Source of the DNA: JASSUD01 sp031963005
GTDB taxonomy: Bacteria; Pseudomonadota; Gammaproteobacteria; Burkholderiales; Burkholderiaceae
DNA: 64,000 bases
Assembly: GCA_031963005.1 (NCBI GenBank)
Contig: JASSUL010000007.1
Span: forward strand, 1 to 64,000
Direction of reading: 5' to 3'
Shown: positions 17,680-27,215 of the stretch, piece after piece
How positions within the stretch are numbered: position 1 is the stretch's first letter
Layout of the letters: each line of letters starts with the position of its first letter
The notes under the pieces: generated by a model
Told to the model about the DNA's origin: nothing
What the model saw: the letters and a program-made list of their open reading frames with translations, nothing else
The model's database searches: none
Made by a program: the position numbers and the translations under genes

Positions 17680-18150
17680 ATGTCCCTCGCACTACACGAT
17701 ACCGTCGATGACTGGGATGCTCCGTCTACACACGGAACATTTTCTCTAAAGCACTGCCTATCTCAGCCTACGCTACGCTATCTCGTCGTCTATTTTTATC
17801 CTAAAGACAATACACCAGGCTGCACAACGGAAAGCAAAGATTTTGCGCAAGCTTATGCCGATTTTCAAAAGGCCGGCGTCGAAGTGGTGGGCGTCTCCCG
17901 CGATACGCTCGCCTCACATAAGCGCTTTAGCGAAGGGTACGAGCTTCCTTTTGCGCTCCTGTCCGATACCGACGAAAAGCTCTGTACTTTATTCGACGTT
18001 ATTAAGCCTAAAACCATGTTTGGAATAGCGGTACGCGGCATTGAACGCAGTACGTTTGTGATCGACTCCCAAGGAGTCATTCAGCATGTTTGGCGTGGTG
18101 TGAAAGTGTCAGGGCACGTGGATGCGGTGAAAGCAGCGCTCGCTCTATAA
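17680..18150 (+). CDS. bcp: Thioredoxin-dependent peroxiredoxin, Bcp/PrxQ family
   Basis: It reduces hydrogen and organic peroxides in the cytoplasm. The 156-residue product has VVYFYPKDNTPGCTTESKDF with the peroxidatic Cys. The second Cys found five residues later in many Bcp proteins is absent, so resolution must use another thiol; the only obvious candidate is the Cys in EKLCTLFDV. The ATG at 17680 follows AGGA at good spacing; a TTG at 17674 is also in frame. It is downstream of arnD on the same strand. Confidence 0.93.
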   Translation: MSLALHDTVDDWDAPSTHGTFSLKHCLSQPTLRYLVVYFYPKDNTPGCTTESKDFAQAYADFQKAGVEVVGVSRDTLASHKRFSEGYELPFALLSDTDEKLCTLFDVIKPKTMFGIAVRGIERSTFVIDSQGVIQHVWRGVKVSGHVDAVKAALAL

Positions 18151-18377
18151 ACTATGAAAGCATGAAATGTCCTTTTTTCCAAAGCGGGCATTTATGCAGA
18201 GGCAGCGCTAACCTTGGCTTTGAAATAAGGTCATCAGCCTGCATCTTACGATGCCAGTGTGTTGTGTAATTCGGCTTGTGTAATTCGGTTCTTCATAGCA
18301 AGCACTTTCAGCGCAGCACACTTTTTGCCTTGTTTTGCAGGCTGTCCATCTGTTTTTTTATCTTGGAAACGGATCAT

Positions 18378-18797
18378 ATGGTTTTAAACGCAAATACTTC
18401 ACCATCTGATTTTCATAATCCGTCTGGCTATGCAGAGGAATCCGCGCAGTTGCGTATGCTCGTACATATTTTGTATGCGCTCTATGTATTATCATGGCCT
18501 ACTGCCGGTTTATCGTCGCTCGTTGCCGTGATCATCGGCTATATCAAGCGCGCGGATTTGCGCAAAACCCTGCAACTCCCCGCGCTGACTCATAAACACG
18601 ACTACGCTCCGCTCTATATAGCGCATCTTACTTGGCAAATTCGCACATTTTGGGGATTACTCGCCTTTACCTTAGTGGGAACTGCGTTATTACTGAGTAT
18701 TATTGGCCTATTTGTGCTGCTTGGAGGGATGGTTTGGGGCTTGTATAGAATTATCAAAGGATGGCTATATCTTAGTGAATCGCGTAGCCCCACTTAA
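18378..18797 (+). CDS. Small integral membrane protein (DUF4870-like)
   Basis: The 139-residue product has three or four hydrophobic helices (around VHILYALYVLSWPTAGLSSL and LLAFTLVGTALLLSIIGLFV, the latter continuing through VLLGGMVWGLYRII). It resembles the membrane protein that in Burkholderia sits between the his genes and HIT/tatA. I chose the ATG at 18378; the upstream frame to 18276 is not protein-like. Function is unknown. The his genes that usually precede it are absent. Confidence 0.7.
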   Translation: MVLNANTSPSDFHNPSGYAEESAQLRMLVHILYALYVLSWPTAGLSSLVAVIIGYIKRADLRKTLQLPALTHKHDYAPLYIAHLTWQIRTFWGLLAFTLVGTALLLSIIGLFVLLGGMVWGLYRIIKGWLYLSESRSPT

Positions 18798-19010
18798 ACT
18801 TCATATTGCCTTCGTTACCGCAATATGAAACGAAATACGGCTGAGGCCCCATCTAGTCTATATAGATTGATACTGTTAGAATCAGAGAGTTCTCATCTAT
18901 CTACGAAGTAGAATTAGTTAGGGATAATCGCCTCTAATAGGTAACGCGATTGGCTATATCCCACACCAATATTGAACGCATCACCGATTGTTAGACAGGA
19001 AAAATGCATT

Positions 19011-19319
19011 ATGTCCGATTGTTCACCTATCCAGACCTTGGTTGCGCGCACCATACGGGACACATCCAGTTACATAAACATTACAGGCGACCGTATAGCT
19101 AATTGGATAGATCCTAGGATAGACACTGAGACTGATGCTGTTGGCTCTCCTCCTGCATACGAGAGGTATCAATCCAACGACAGCATTTTTTCCCATATAA
19201 AGCAATTTATATCCGCATCACCGCTAATCTGCTTAGTCCTCTCTACTATTTTTCTAGGCTTTTATAAAACCATAATTCTTGCTTTGGTAGCGTATAGCCT
19301 TTTTTATGGTGTGAAATAA
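19011..19319 (+). CDS. Small single-pass membrane protein, paralogue of the gene at 20294
   Basis: The 102-residue product has a soluble N-terminus and a hydrophobic C-terminus (SPLICLVLSTIFLGFYKTII). It shares a start, layout and upstream sequence with the product at 20294-20647: IQTLVARTI matches FPQLAANTV, WIDP matches NIDP, and ASP before the helix matches KSP. Both are preceded by ACAGGAAAAA. The ATG at 19011 was chosen by that comparison. I recognise no family. It stands 39 bp before the HIT gene. Confidence 0.6.
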   Translation: MSDCSPIQTLVARTIRDTSSYINITGDRIANWIDPRIDTETDAVGSPPAYERYQSNDSIFSHIKQFISASPLICLVLSTIFLGFYKTIILALVAYSLFYGVK

Positions 19320-19358
19320 AGTATTTCATTATTAAAACGCATCCTCTCAAAGGGCTTT

Positions 19359-19760
19359 ATGCAAGATATAGACGATAAAGTAGAGCGTAAAGACACTTCA
19401 AACTGTCTTTTTTGCAAAATTGCAGCAGGAGCGTTGCCCAGCAAAAAAGTCTATGAAGATGATGACTTTTACGCCTTTTACGATATCTATCCCAAAGCTC
19501 CTGTCCATGTGCTGCTTATACCGCGCAAGCATATTGAATCGCTTTCTGATTGTGGCGAGAACGAATCCGCTCTATTAGGAAAGCTTTTTGTTTTGATTCC
19601 TCAATTGGCCAAACAACTCGGTATTGCCTATATTCCCAGCAAAGACCCCGAAGAGGCTAAAAACAATACCACGGGCTTTAGCACTACGATTCATACTGGA
19701 CCTGGAGGCGGGCAAGAAATTTTTCATCTGCATGCGCATATTATGGGTACTCCATCGTAA
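19359..19760 (+). CDS. HIT-family nucleotide-binding protein
   Basis: Histidine-triad (HINT-like) phosphoramidase, a nucleotide hydrolase or transferase. The 133-residue product has CLFCKIAAGALPSKKVYED at the N-terminus, PVHVLLIPRKHIESL in the middle and FHLHAHIMG (H-x-H-x-H) at the C-terminus. A short extra stretch before the triad (PSKDPEEAKNN) is unusual. AAAGGG precedes the ATG. It is followed by tatA. Fragments of this gene recur at 20660-20766. Confidence 0.92.
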   Translation: MQDIDDKVERKDTSNCLFCKIAAGALPSKKVYEDDDFYAFYDIYPKAPVHVLLIPRKHIESLSDCGENESALLGKLFVLIPQLAKQLGIAYIPSKDPEEAKNNTTGFSTTIHTGPGGGQEIFHLHAHIMGTPS

Positions 19761-19930
19761 ATGAGCATAGCTTATCTAGATCGCTAAAAACGCGTCGCGC
19801 AGACCATCTTTCCTCTTTTATTTAGTCTATTGTAGATATAGCTATTAAATAAAACGAGGGCTAGGCTCACTACCCTACAAATTTGGCGAAACCCGATCTG
19901 ATAGTATTCGATCTTCCTGAAAGGAATAGC

Positions 19931-20131
19931 ATGTTTAGTATCAGCCACTGGCTTATTGTTTTACTCATTATTGCACTGGTTTTTGGTACAAAAAAATTAC
20001 GTAATATCGGTACCGATTTAGGCAGCGCGCTTAGAGGCTTTAAAGAAGGGTTACATCAATCCGACGATGCTAAGTCCCCTTCCTCAACTGAACGCAAAGA
20101 CACCATTGAGGTAGAGGCACATCAAAAATAG
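19931..20131 (+). CDS. tatA: Sec-independent protein translocase subunit TatA
   Basis: TatA forms the translocation pore of the twin-arginine export system in the inner membrane. The 66-residue product shows one membrane helix (SISHWLIVLLIIALVFG), the following amphipathic helix (TKKLRNIGTDLGSALRGFKE) and a charged tail. The ATG at 19931 has AAGGA just upstream; an in-frame TTG at 19883 adds 16 residues not seen in the family. tatB and tatC, which follow tatA in related bacteria, are not present here. Confidence 0.93.
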   Translation: MFSISHWLIVLLIIALVFGTKKLRNIGTDLGSALRGFKEGLHQSDDAKSPSSTERKDTIEVEAHQK

Positions 20132-20293
20132 CTTGTCATTTTCTTATTAGAGCGTGTATTTGACTAAATATGGCTTCCTAATCTAATACGATCATCCGAC
20201 TACAATTTGAAACAAAATACCGCTAATAGGCAATGGGCCATGCGCTATAGTCTAAAACGTTGAGCACATAATTAATTTTGTACAGGAAAAAAC

Positions 20294-20647
20294 ATGGCTG
20301 AATCTATCTCCTTTCCCCAACTCGCTGCAAATACCGTACTCAAATATGGCGAAAAACTCAGTAACTTTATAACTGAATGGAAAGCTAACAATATAGATCC
20401 TGCTGATGAGAATCAACCCACTGCAACTCGTTTCTATAACGCTTTTCGTTCCTTAGATATAAAAAAAATTGCAATCGAATTGCTCAAGTCCCCTATAGCT
20501 TGCACACTCAGCTGCATACTCGCTTATGCTATTGTAATCACATTATTAAAATATACTCTTATAGCCCTCTGCGCTACTATAGTAGGTGCTAGCGCTTATG
20601 GATGGTATACAAGCTACTATCAACCACAAACCCAAGCCGCAGCATAA
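20294..20647 (+). CDS. Small membrane protein, paralogue of the gene at 19011
   Basis: The 117-residue product starts MAESISFPQLAANTV and ends with hydrophobic segments (TLSCILAYAIVITLLKYTLI, then CATIVGASAYGWY). Its upstream region resembles that of 19011-19319: CAATTTGAAACAAAATACCG matches CAATATGAAACGAAATACGG, and both end in ACAGGAAAAA before the ATG. It appears to be the second copy of a small-protein/HIT/tatA module whose HIT and tatA parts have collapsed (20660-20766). No family is recognised. Confidence 0.6.
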   Translation: MAESISFPQLAANTVLKYGEKLSNFITEWKANNIDPADENQPTATRFYNAFRSLDIKKIAIELLKSPIACTLSCILAYAIVITLLKYTLIALCATIVGASAYGWYTSYYQPQTQAAA

Positions 20648-20659
20648 TAGCCTCTCAGA

Positions 20660-20766
20660 CTGTCTTTTTGCACAACTGCAGCGGGAACATTGCCAAGCAA
20701 AGATCCCGAAGAGGCTAAAACCAAACGCAAAGCACTATTGAGGTTGAGGCAAGTAAAAAAACGGGC
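20660..20766 (+). pseudogene. Collapsed HIT-tatA duplicate
   Basis: GACTGTCTTTTTGCACAACT and the next bases match the start of the HIT gene (near 19400). AGCAAAGATCCCGAAGAGGC then matches its middle (near 19640). AAACGCAAAGCACTATTGAG matches the 3' end of tatA (near 20093). Three separate parts of the HIT-tatA region are therefore joined in about 100 bp by two internal deletions. No product is expected. Confidence 0.75.
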
Positions 20767-20788
20767 GCCCAGAAGCGCCCATTTTTTT
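20763..20788. terminator. Bidirectional rho-independent terminator
   Basis: GGGCGC-CCAGAA-GCGCCC (20763-20780) is followed by ATTTTTTTA on the plus strand. It is preceded by AAAAAAA, which reads as a T-run on the minus strand. It can end both the tatA-side transcripts and the convergent gene that ends at 20803. Confidence 0.85.
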
Positions 20789-20802
20789 ATCTTGCTCAAT
20801 CT

Positions 20803-21579
20803 CTACGGCAATACGACCGCAGGATTCCATCCTAATAGGTTATACATAGTGTATCGCGCTATGCCCAAATACTCATGAAGCACTAAATCGGTCAATACAA
20901 AATTCCAAGCGCTATATAAGGACATAGGGTGGGCTTGCACCCAGTCTGCACGTACAGGATACACATCCATACCAAAATGCGAAAAATACAGCATGCTACG
21001 TCGCATATGCCAAGCAGAAGTCACTAAATATAAGCGATCCGCTTGTAAAGGGGTAACCAGCGCCTTTGCATACTGGGCATTTTGATAGGTATTCAGGCTA
21101 TGCGCTTCGATCATTAAATCGGCTGGTGCGATCCCTAACTGGCGTAGCTGTGATTGATAGATTTGTGCTTCTGATATTCCTAAGCGCAAAGGATCCCCCC
21201 CACTAAGAAGAATTTTGCAGTAGGGACTCACTTTTTTACAAGCATGGTAGAGTGCAGCGGCTTTGGCCATTCGAGCTGGGGCAAAAATTCCCATTTCTAT
21301 ATGGTCTTCGCCAAAGGGCTTTTGAATACCCGCCCCTAACAAAATAATCACATTACGTTGTCCCCATTCTATAGGGGCAACACGCGAATACATGGCTTGT
21401 AAATAAGCTAATAAGTATGCGGGAATCGCACCTAAGGCTATCGCTAAAAAAAGGCTAAACGATAGGAGGTAAACGGTTCCCGCCATGAGCTTCCAGCCGA
21501 ATATCCCTAGACACGTTGCCACAGCAAACAGAATTGTAAGAATGCCTATCGTCATACTGATCCATCGTATTATGCCCAA
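20803..21579 (-). CDS. YdcF/ElyC-like DUF218 membrane protein
   Basis: The 258-residue product has two N-terminal membrane segments followed by a DUF218 domain: NVIILLGAGIQKP, CKILLSGGDPLRLGISEA, IEAHSLNTYQNAQYAK and LVTSAWHMRRS are the usual motif positions. Relatives such as ElyC and SanA affect envelope and peptidoglycan homeostasis, but the biochemical role is not established. The gene is convergent with the tatA side and shares its terminator. Confidence 0.85.
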   Translation of the reverse strand: MGIIRWISMTIGILTILFAVATCLGIFGWKLMAGTVYLLSFSLFLAIALGAIPAYLLAYLQAMYSRVAPIEWGQRNVIILLGAGIQKPFGEDHIEMGIFAPARMAKAAALYHACKKVSPYCKILLSGGDPLRLGISEAQIYQSQLRQLGIAPADLMIEAHSLNTYQNAQYAKALVTPLQADRLYLVTSAWHMRRSMLYFSHFGMDVYPVRADWVQAHPMSLYSAWNFVLTDLVLHEYLGIARYTMYNLLGWNPAVVLP

Positions 21580-21632
21580 AAATTAGAAAAACACGCACTG
21601 GGCAAACGGCATACTTTCCGCCTTTCTGTTTT

Positions 21633-24600
21633 TTAGAGATGCGTCACATCGTTTTGATAACGCTGAATGAGTTGCGATAATGCCTGTTCAAAGCCGATAT
21701 AGCGCTGATCGATAGCCGTATCCCACCCTTTCTTGGAGCATATTTCTTCCATCTCCTTACATTGAGCGATCAGATCAGCCTCTTCCAGCACCATCAGCGC
21801 ACCCTTCAGTTTGTGAAGCTTCCTCATAAAAGCGACGCTATCCTTCTCGGCAAAGGCTTTTTGCATAGCTAGCCCATCTTGTTCCCACACTTCAAGAAAA
21901 ATCTTTTTCAGTTCGGGATCTATCATTTTGGATACCGTGGTCGTTGAAGCATCTGTCTGCGCAAGCACCGATGCTAAATCTGTAGCGGAAGAAGAAGGAG
22001 AGGCTGAAAGCAGTTCTATAGCTGGAGATTGCGTAGGGTCAAATTTAGGGATCTTCCCTAAGGCTTGCCTTAAATCAGCTCTTGATGCGGGTTTATGCAA
22101 TACGCTGGAAATACACGTATTGGAAATATCCACGCCCTCATGCGAAATCGTACTCGCAGTAATCACAACGACAGGGATGAAATTTCCAGATTTTTTTAAT
22201 GCATAGACCAAATCAAAGCCATCCATATTCGGCATGCCCAAGTCGGTCAATAACACGTCATATTCTTTGACACAGCATTTATCAAATGCTTCTTTTCCGT
22301 CCGCAGCTTCTTCAATATGGTAATAGCCTAGTGTATTGAGTTGGCGCCTGAGCAGTTTACGATTAACGGGATCATCTTCCGCGACTAAAATAGTTTGCGG
22401 ATGCCGCGCTGTGGATATTCCTTCGCCTACTTCGCGATCCGATTGGGCAATCAAGCCTGCAGAAGCGTTTTGGTCTGGGTTCAGTGCAGCTAACAATGCC
22501 TGGCGTAACCCTTGGAGCGAGAGCGAAGAGATATAAATAGCGGTGGGCGAGGATGTCTGCAGTGCGACCTCCTGTTCCGCCGTAGTAAGCATATCGATAG
22601 GCTTTAATTCAGGCAAATACGGGCCTGCGGTAGAAATAAGAATGGGCCCACGGAATTTTTCCAGTTCTTGAATGGAAAGACGGTCAACCACTTTATCTTG
22701 GCTATCGCTATAGGCAATAACCAGGATAGGTTTCCCTTCTGTACTGGATTCGCCGATATGGTCGAATTGCGCCACGGCCTTGATCGAAGCCGCTCCCCAA
22801 TATTCAAACCATGCCGCTAAGGTATCGCGCCACAGCGATATACCGCAGACTAAAAGTACATGTTGCCCCTTTAATAAGGCCTCAGGAGAGGGGCTTCCTT
22901 CCAATCCTACTGGAATTCTAAAAGGCAATTCGCAGGCAAAAACGCTTCCAAAGCTCAATTCGCTCACGAGAGAAATATCTCCTCCCATAAGCTTGCTGAG
23001 CCTTTTGCATAAATACAACCCTAAACCTGTACCTCCAAAACGGCGTGCGATCGTGTTATCACTTTGCGTAAACGGAGAAAACAATTTTTTCTGATTCTGT
23101 TGCGAAATACCCATGCCCGAATCTGCGACTTGAAAGCGCACGTTATAGCCACCTTCTCCATCTTCCAGCACATCGGCTCGCAATGTAATTTTGCCAACAT
23201 CCGTGAATTTCGTCGCATTACTGAGCAGATTCATCAAAATTTGCTGAATGCGCGTGCCATCTCCAATCAACTGCGTACGTATGCGTGGATCAATTAAACA
23301 GAAAAAGTGCACGCCTTTTTTCAAAATTAAAGGTGCAAACGTGCGTGAACAGCCTTCAATAATATCAATCAAGTTGATTCTGGTCGTCTCAATCTTCAGC
23401 TCGCCAGCCTCGACTTTGGATAAATCCAAAATATCATTCAGTAGGGTGAGCAAGGCTTCAAATGAGCGGCGTATTGTTTTGACCAATTCATTTTGCGAAG
23501 GCGGCATCGTTTCGCATGCAAGCAACTCCAGATTACCCAAGGCGCCATGTAAAGGAGTGCGAATTTCATGTCCCATCGAGGCTAAAAAGATCGATTTAGC
23601 CTGGTTCGCATGATCTGCTGCGCGCTTAGCTTCTAGCAATAGACGTTCGGCCTCTTTACGCGCACTAATATCGCTCAAACCATAGAGGACCACATCGCGC
23701 CCCTGATACCGCGATTGGGTAAAGGAGACAGAAATATCGCGCTTACGGCCATTTGCCGTAATGACCAACATTTCTCCATGTAGAACATCGAGTTGGTCAC
23801 GCTCTTCCGTCTGATTACGCTTGCCTTGCAATTTTTCTTCCAATTTGCAACGGTAGAGTGCCAATAATTCTTTGTAATGCGCCTCCACTCGCTCTGGATG
23901 CCCTTCTAACAGCCAGGCGGCAATATCGTTTTTAATGACCGATTCGCAAGACTTGGGATCAATAACCCCCAAACCCACAGGCGCAGTCAAAATCATAGCT
24001 CGATTAAATTGCTCACTCTCATAGACTCGCCGTGAACGAATTTGGATCGGAGAAAATACATATCGTTCAAAAATAAATACAAAAACCCATAAGATGGCGA
24101 GTGTGCCTATCATAAATAGCAGGGTTAATGTAATAGGCCGTTTTAAACCGATAAAAATCGTCCGCCAATCTAATGCATAAATCGCGATCCAATCTGGGCT
24201 TAAAATACGTTGCGTGAAAAACAGCATTCCGCCATTCTGAATGCGCTCAGGTTGTACACCCGAGGCATTTAATAAGCGTGAACTATGCAATACAACTTCC
24301 GCAAAATGCCATACATCCACGCTATGACGTTTTAAACCCAAGAAATAAGGATGATGGCGAGAGAGCACAAAGAAATTTGGCATCTCTCGCACGCTATTTA
24401 AGAAAAATATCGGGAAATCTTCAGGACGGATATTAAAAACAATAATAGCAACACGCTTATCATCATGAAAAATAACCCCCGCAAAACTGGCTACGGCAGT
24501 GCCTAAAAAAGCATCAAAATGCAAAGGCACCCATACAATCTTCCCATTTTTTAGATCTTCTACAGGATATTTGGAAAGCTCATGCTCGATGGGATCGGTT

Positions 24601-25307
24601 TGGCGCAAAATAAAAGACTGGAGATCTGCAGCGCGATTTCTTTGAAATGCTTCATGCACATTGCCTGCCGGATACACTCCCAAAAAACGCCGAGAAGCAT
24701 CATAGATAAAGCTAGGCAGCGCGCTACCACGCTCTGTCAGCTGCAGTTTAGACATGGGAGAGATATCTCTCAAAATCTTTAACATACATGCCAACTTAGG
24801 CACATTGGTATCGCGTAAAAAGGTCGTGAGGATCGAATAACGGTCTAAAGTGAGGTCACTCTCCGCAATAGTCACCCCTTGGTTTTCTCGCAATAAACGC
24901 TGATATTTTGCAATGGGTACGGTATCTTCACCACAAGACTTTAATAAATCCCAGGTCGATTGATGAAACATCGTGAAACTTCTCAAACGAGATTCCTCAC
25001 GCTCAACCGCTGCATTCACTGAATCTTTTTGCGAGAAAAAGATATTATCTTGATCATTCAGATAATCTTGCACAAAAGCATAAATACATACCGCAGCAGC
25101 TATAGAAATCACTACAGTTAAAATACTGGCAGCGCCGTATAATAAGCGTCTATAGCTTCCTATGAGATTAATAGCGTGATGCGTAGCTGTACGCCGTTTT
25201 AAAAAGAAGTCTAGCGGCCCAAAAACATGCGCAAGACCCTTTTTAAATTTATCGGGCACTGAGGCAGATTTAAAAAAATCTAAGGATTTTTTAAAGTTCA
25301 ATTTCAT
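21633..25307 (-). CDS. Hybrid sensor histidine kinase with REC and HPt domains (RcsC/BarA-like)
   Basis: The 1224-residue product has, in order: a short cytoplasmic start; a membrane segment at about 52-80; an extracytoplasmic sensor region of about 310 residues; a second membrane segment (LTLLFMIGTLAILWVFVFIF, about 395-415); a PAS-like region; a HisKA domain with GHEIRTPLHG (phospho-acceptor His580); and a HATPase domain (LMNLLSNATKFTD, RFGGTGLGLYLCKRL). A degenerate receiver-like stretch comes next, then a true receiver (LVAEDDPVNR, Asp1022 in LLTDLGMPNMDG) and a C-terminal HPt domain with His1165 in LHKLKGA. This is a full four-step phosphorelay in one protein. No partner response regulator is adjacent, so its output is unknown. 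Confidence 0.93.
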   Translation of the reverse strand: MKLNFKKSLDFFKSASVPDKFKKGLAHVFGPLDFFLKRRTATHHAINLIGSYRRLLYGAASILTVVISIAAAVCIYAFVQDYLNDQDNIFFSQKDSVNAAVEREESRLRSFTMFHQSTWDLLKSCGEDTVPIAKYQRLLRENQGVTIAESDLTLDRYSILTTFLRDTNVPKLACMLKILRDISPMSKLQLTERGSALPSFIYDASRRFLGVYPAGNVHEAFQRNRAADLQSFILRQTDPIEHELSKYPVEDLKNGKIVWVPLHFDAFLGTAVASFAGVIFHDDKRVAIIVFNIRPEDFPIFFLNSVREMPNFFVLSRHHPYFLGLKRHSVDVWHFAEVVLHSSRLLNASGVQPERIQNGGMLFFTQRILSPDWIAIYALDWRTIFIGLKRPITLTLLFMIGTLAILWVFVFIFERYVFSPIQIRSRRVYESEQFNRAMILTAPVGLGVIDPKSCESVIKNDIAAWLLEGHPERVEAHYKELLALYRCKLEEKLQGKRNQTEERDQLDVLHGEMLVITANGRKRDISVSFTQSRYQGRDVVLYGLSDISARKEAERLLLEAKRAADHANQAKSIFLASMGHEIRTPLHGALGNLELLACETMPPSQNELVKTIRRSFEALLTLLNDILDLSKVEAGELKIETTRINLIDIIEGCSRTFAPLILKKGVHFFCLIDPRIRTQLIGDGTRIQQILMNLLSNATKFTDVGKITLRADVLEDGEGGYNVRFQVADSGMGISQQNQKKLFSPFTQSDNTIARRFGGTGLGLYLCKRLSKLMGGDISLVSELSFGSVFACELPFRIPVGLEGSPSPEALLKGQHVLLVCGISLWRDTLAAWFEYWGAASIKAVAQFDHIGESSTEGKPILVIAYSDSQDKVVDRLSIQELEKFRGPILISTAGPYLPELKPIDMLTTAEQEVALQTSSPTAIYISSLSLQGLRQALLAALNPDQNASAGLIAQSDREVGEGISTARHPQTILVAEDDPVNRKLLRRQLNTLGYYHIEEAADGKEAFDKCCVKEYDVLLTDLGMPNMDGFDLVYALKKSGNFIPVVVITASTISHEGVDISNTCISSVLHKPASRADLRQALGKIPKFDPTQSPAIELLSASPSSSATDLASVLAQTDASTTTVSKMIDPELKKIFLEVWEQDGLAMQKAFAEKDSVAFMRKLHKLKGALMVLEEADLIAQCKEMEEICSKKGWDTAIDQRYIGFEQALSQLIQRYQNDVTHL

Positions 25308-25661
25308 CGCTGCATGAATTTATGAAAAATAAAAAATAGCGCTTTACCGCATCTTCATGCGTATAAAGCACTATTCATCTAGAAGCGAGCCTTCCCTCAA
25401 AAAGAGATATTCAGCAGGCAAAAGCAAAAAGCGGACAAAGAGGGAATAGATACACACCAGCAAGAAGAAAAAACACTCAAGATAATATATCTAAAGTAGG
25501 ATTTAAAAAGCTAATGCGCAGGCGGGAATAGAAACAATGATAAGAAAATAGGTTTTTTTAAACCGGCTTCTTTCACTTTTTGATTCTTGTCTTTCCCATT
25601 AAAATGATCAGGTCACCAATCATGCTCGAAAGAGTGATCAACCTGCCAGTGAGGCGTGCTT

Positions 25662-25910
25662 TCAGACAGCCGCAATAATGATTTCAGGATCTCCCTCATT
25701 GAACGCATATTCATTTTCAAGGATAGCACGTTGGGGGTCGATTCGCAATTCCACCCCCGTTTCGCTGCGCTTGTTGTAGCGCGGTTTTGTGGCGTTTTTT
25801 TGAGGTTTTTTGATTAAATCAGAACGATCTCTATAGAAGGTGTTATTTTGCTGATTTTTATATAGGCATACCCCATCTATGCCCCACTCCTGCCATCCAT
25901 GGCATCGCTC
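25662..25910 (-). pseudogene. Possible gene remnant without a start codon
   Basis: The minus strand is open for 82 codons between two stops and reads as protein-like sequence (WQEWGIDGVCLYKNQ, VELRIDPQRAILENEYAF, GDPEIIIAAV). It has no ATG and no ribosome binding site. I do not recognise it. It could be the 3' part of a decayed gene or a chance frame. It lies in the 830-bp gap between the sensor kinase and the next orphan gene, in which I saw nothing else. Confidence 0.25.
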
Positions 25911-26139
25911 TTAGATAAGCCCCAGGACATTCTCAAAAATCGATTATTATCTATCTAATATTTTCTCAATCTATCAAAACTTATAAATTGTACTTTAGAA
26001 AAATGCCTTATTTATAAAAAAAATAGAGAATTCTCATTTCAAAATATAGCTTTATTTTTTAAATTCACATACTCAAAAAATCTTATAGCAGTGCGCTGCC
26101 ATATTACTTTTTATTACCTAATGCGATAGAGAAATATTA

Positions 26140-27120
26140 ATGATTTTAAATCAATCTGTACATGCAAACCCATTTTATGCCGCACTTCCACGCCCCCTAT
26201 ACGCCGAATTAGCAAAAAAACCAACGCTACCTACATTGATGGAGCATGTACCTCTTTATTATTTTTCTATTGCTCGAAAACTATGTGACGCGGTTCCAAG
26301 CCATGAAATAGAAAGTTCCAGTCAAATAGATATATTCAAAAAGAAAATTTATGCCATTCTCAATGAATATAAATTTTCAAAAACACAATTAATTGCAGAA
26401 AATTCTATTTTAAAAGATCAACAATTTTTAAAATCCGTGTTACAAAAAACAAAAAATATTGAGCAAGCGGATTATTTTAAAAATAAAAATCAAAACAGCA
26501 TAAAAGATTTTGAACTTGAACTTGCCACTCAAATTACAAAAAATTTAACATTAAAAAATATTGTTTACACCACATCTGCAACATTATTAAAAAATCATCA
26601 TTTAAATCCAAGACAAATAAAAACAGCACTAGTAATTATGTGCCATGCATTAGATTTTTTCGATACAGATATATTAATGAATTTATATAAAAGTGCAAAA
26701 AATAATTTCAATCATTTTGAAGAACTAAAAAATTCTCCGCAAAATATTTTATTAAGTTCAAGCAAAAAAATTCAACTCTTCTTTAAAGTAGAATTAAATG
26801 AAGAAGGAATTTTAAAAGCAGAAAGAAAACTCAAAAGCTCTAAAACTTATTCTAAGTTAACTATAAATCAACTCAAATATTTAACATCAACTTTAATTGA
26901 CGCGAAAAATTTTTACATTAGAAACACATTAAAAAATATCATCCCCCAAAACCCTCAAAATAAAGTTGAAAATTGGGTTCAAAAAGATATACAGAACATC
27001 GCGAAAAACTTAGGGAAAAAATTGGACATCAAAGAGGAGACCATTAATTCCATTTTACAGTCACTCAATGTTTTGTATAAACGGCTTAGCCATGCAAGCA
27101 GTACGGGACAATACTGTTGA
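26140..27120 (+). CDS. Hypothetical AT-rich, Lys/Asn-rich helical protein
   Basis: The 326-residue product has no recognised domain, no signal peptide and no membrane segment. The composition is rich in Lys, Asn, Ile and Leu and the sequence looks largely helical (for instance KNIEQADYFKNKNQNSIKD). The gene's G+C is far below that of purM next to it. The upstream region is also very AT-rich, with no clear ribosome binding site. It is convergent with purM. Like the products at 36280, 52480 and 56431 it may be an acquired, host-directed protein, but this rests only on composition and context. Confidence 0.65.
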   Translation: MILNQSVHANPFYAALPRPLYAELAKKPTLPTLMEHVPLYYFSIARKLCDAVPSHEIESSSQIDIFKKKIYAILNEYKFSKTQLIAENSILKDQQFLKSVLQKTKNIEQADYFKNKNQNSIKDFELELATQITKNLTLKNIVYTTSATLLKNHHLNPRQIKTALVIMCHALDFFDTDILMNLYKSAKNNFNHFEELKNSPQNILLSSSKKIQLFFKVELNEEGILKAERKLKSSKTYSKLTINQLKYLTSTLIDAKNFYIRNTLKNIIPQNPQNKVENWVQKDIQNIAKNLGKKLDIKEETINSILQSLNVLYKRLSHASSTGQYC

Positions 27121-27215
27121 TGCTCAAGCACATTTACCATTGACCATGGCATGTGTTAGCGGGGTCCACCCGAGTTTAAAAGTGCTAGTGGAACCCCGTC
27201 GCCTATCTCTCTCCC

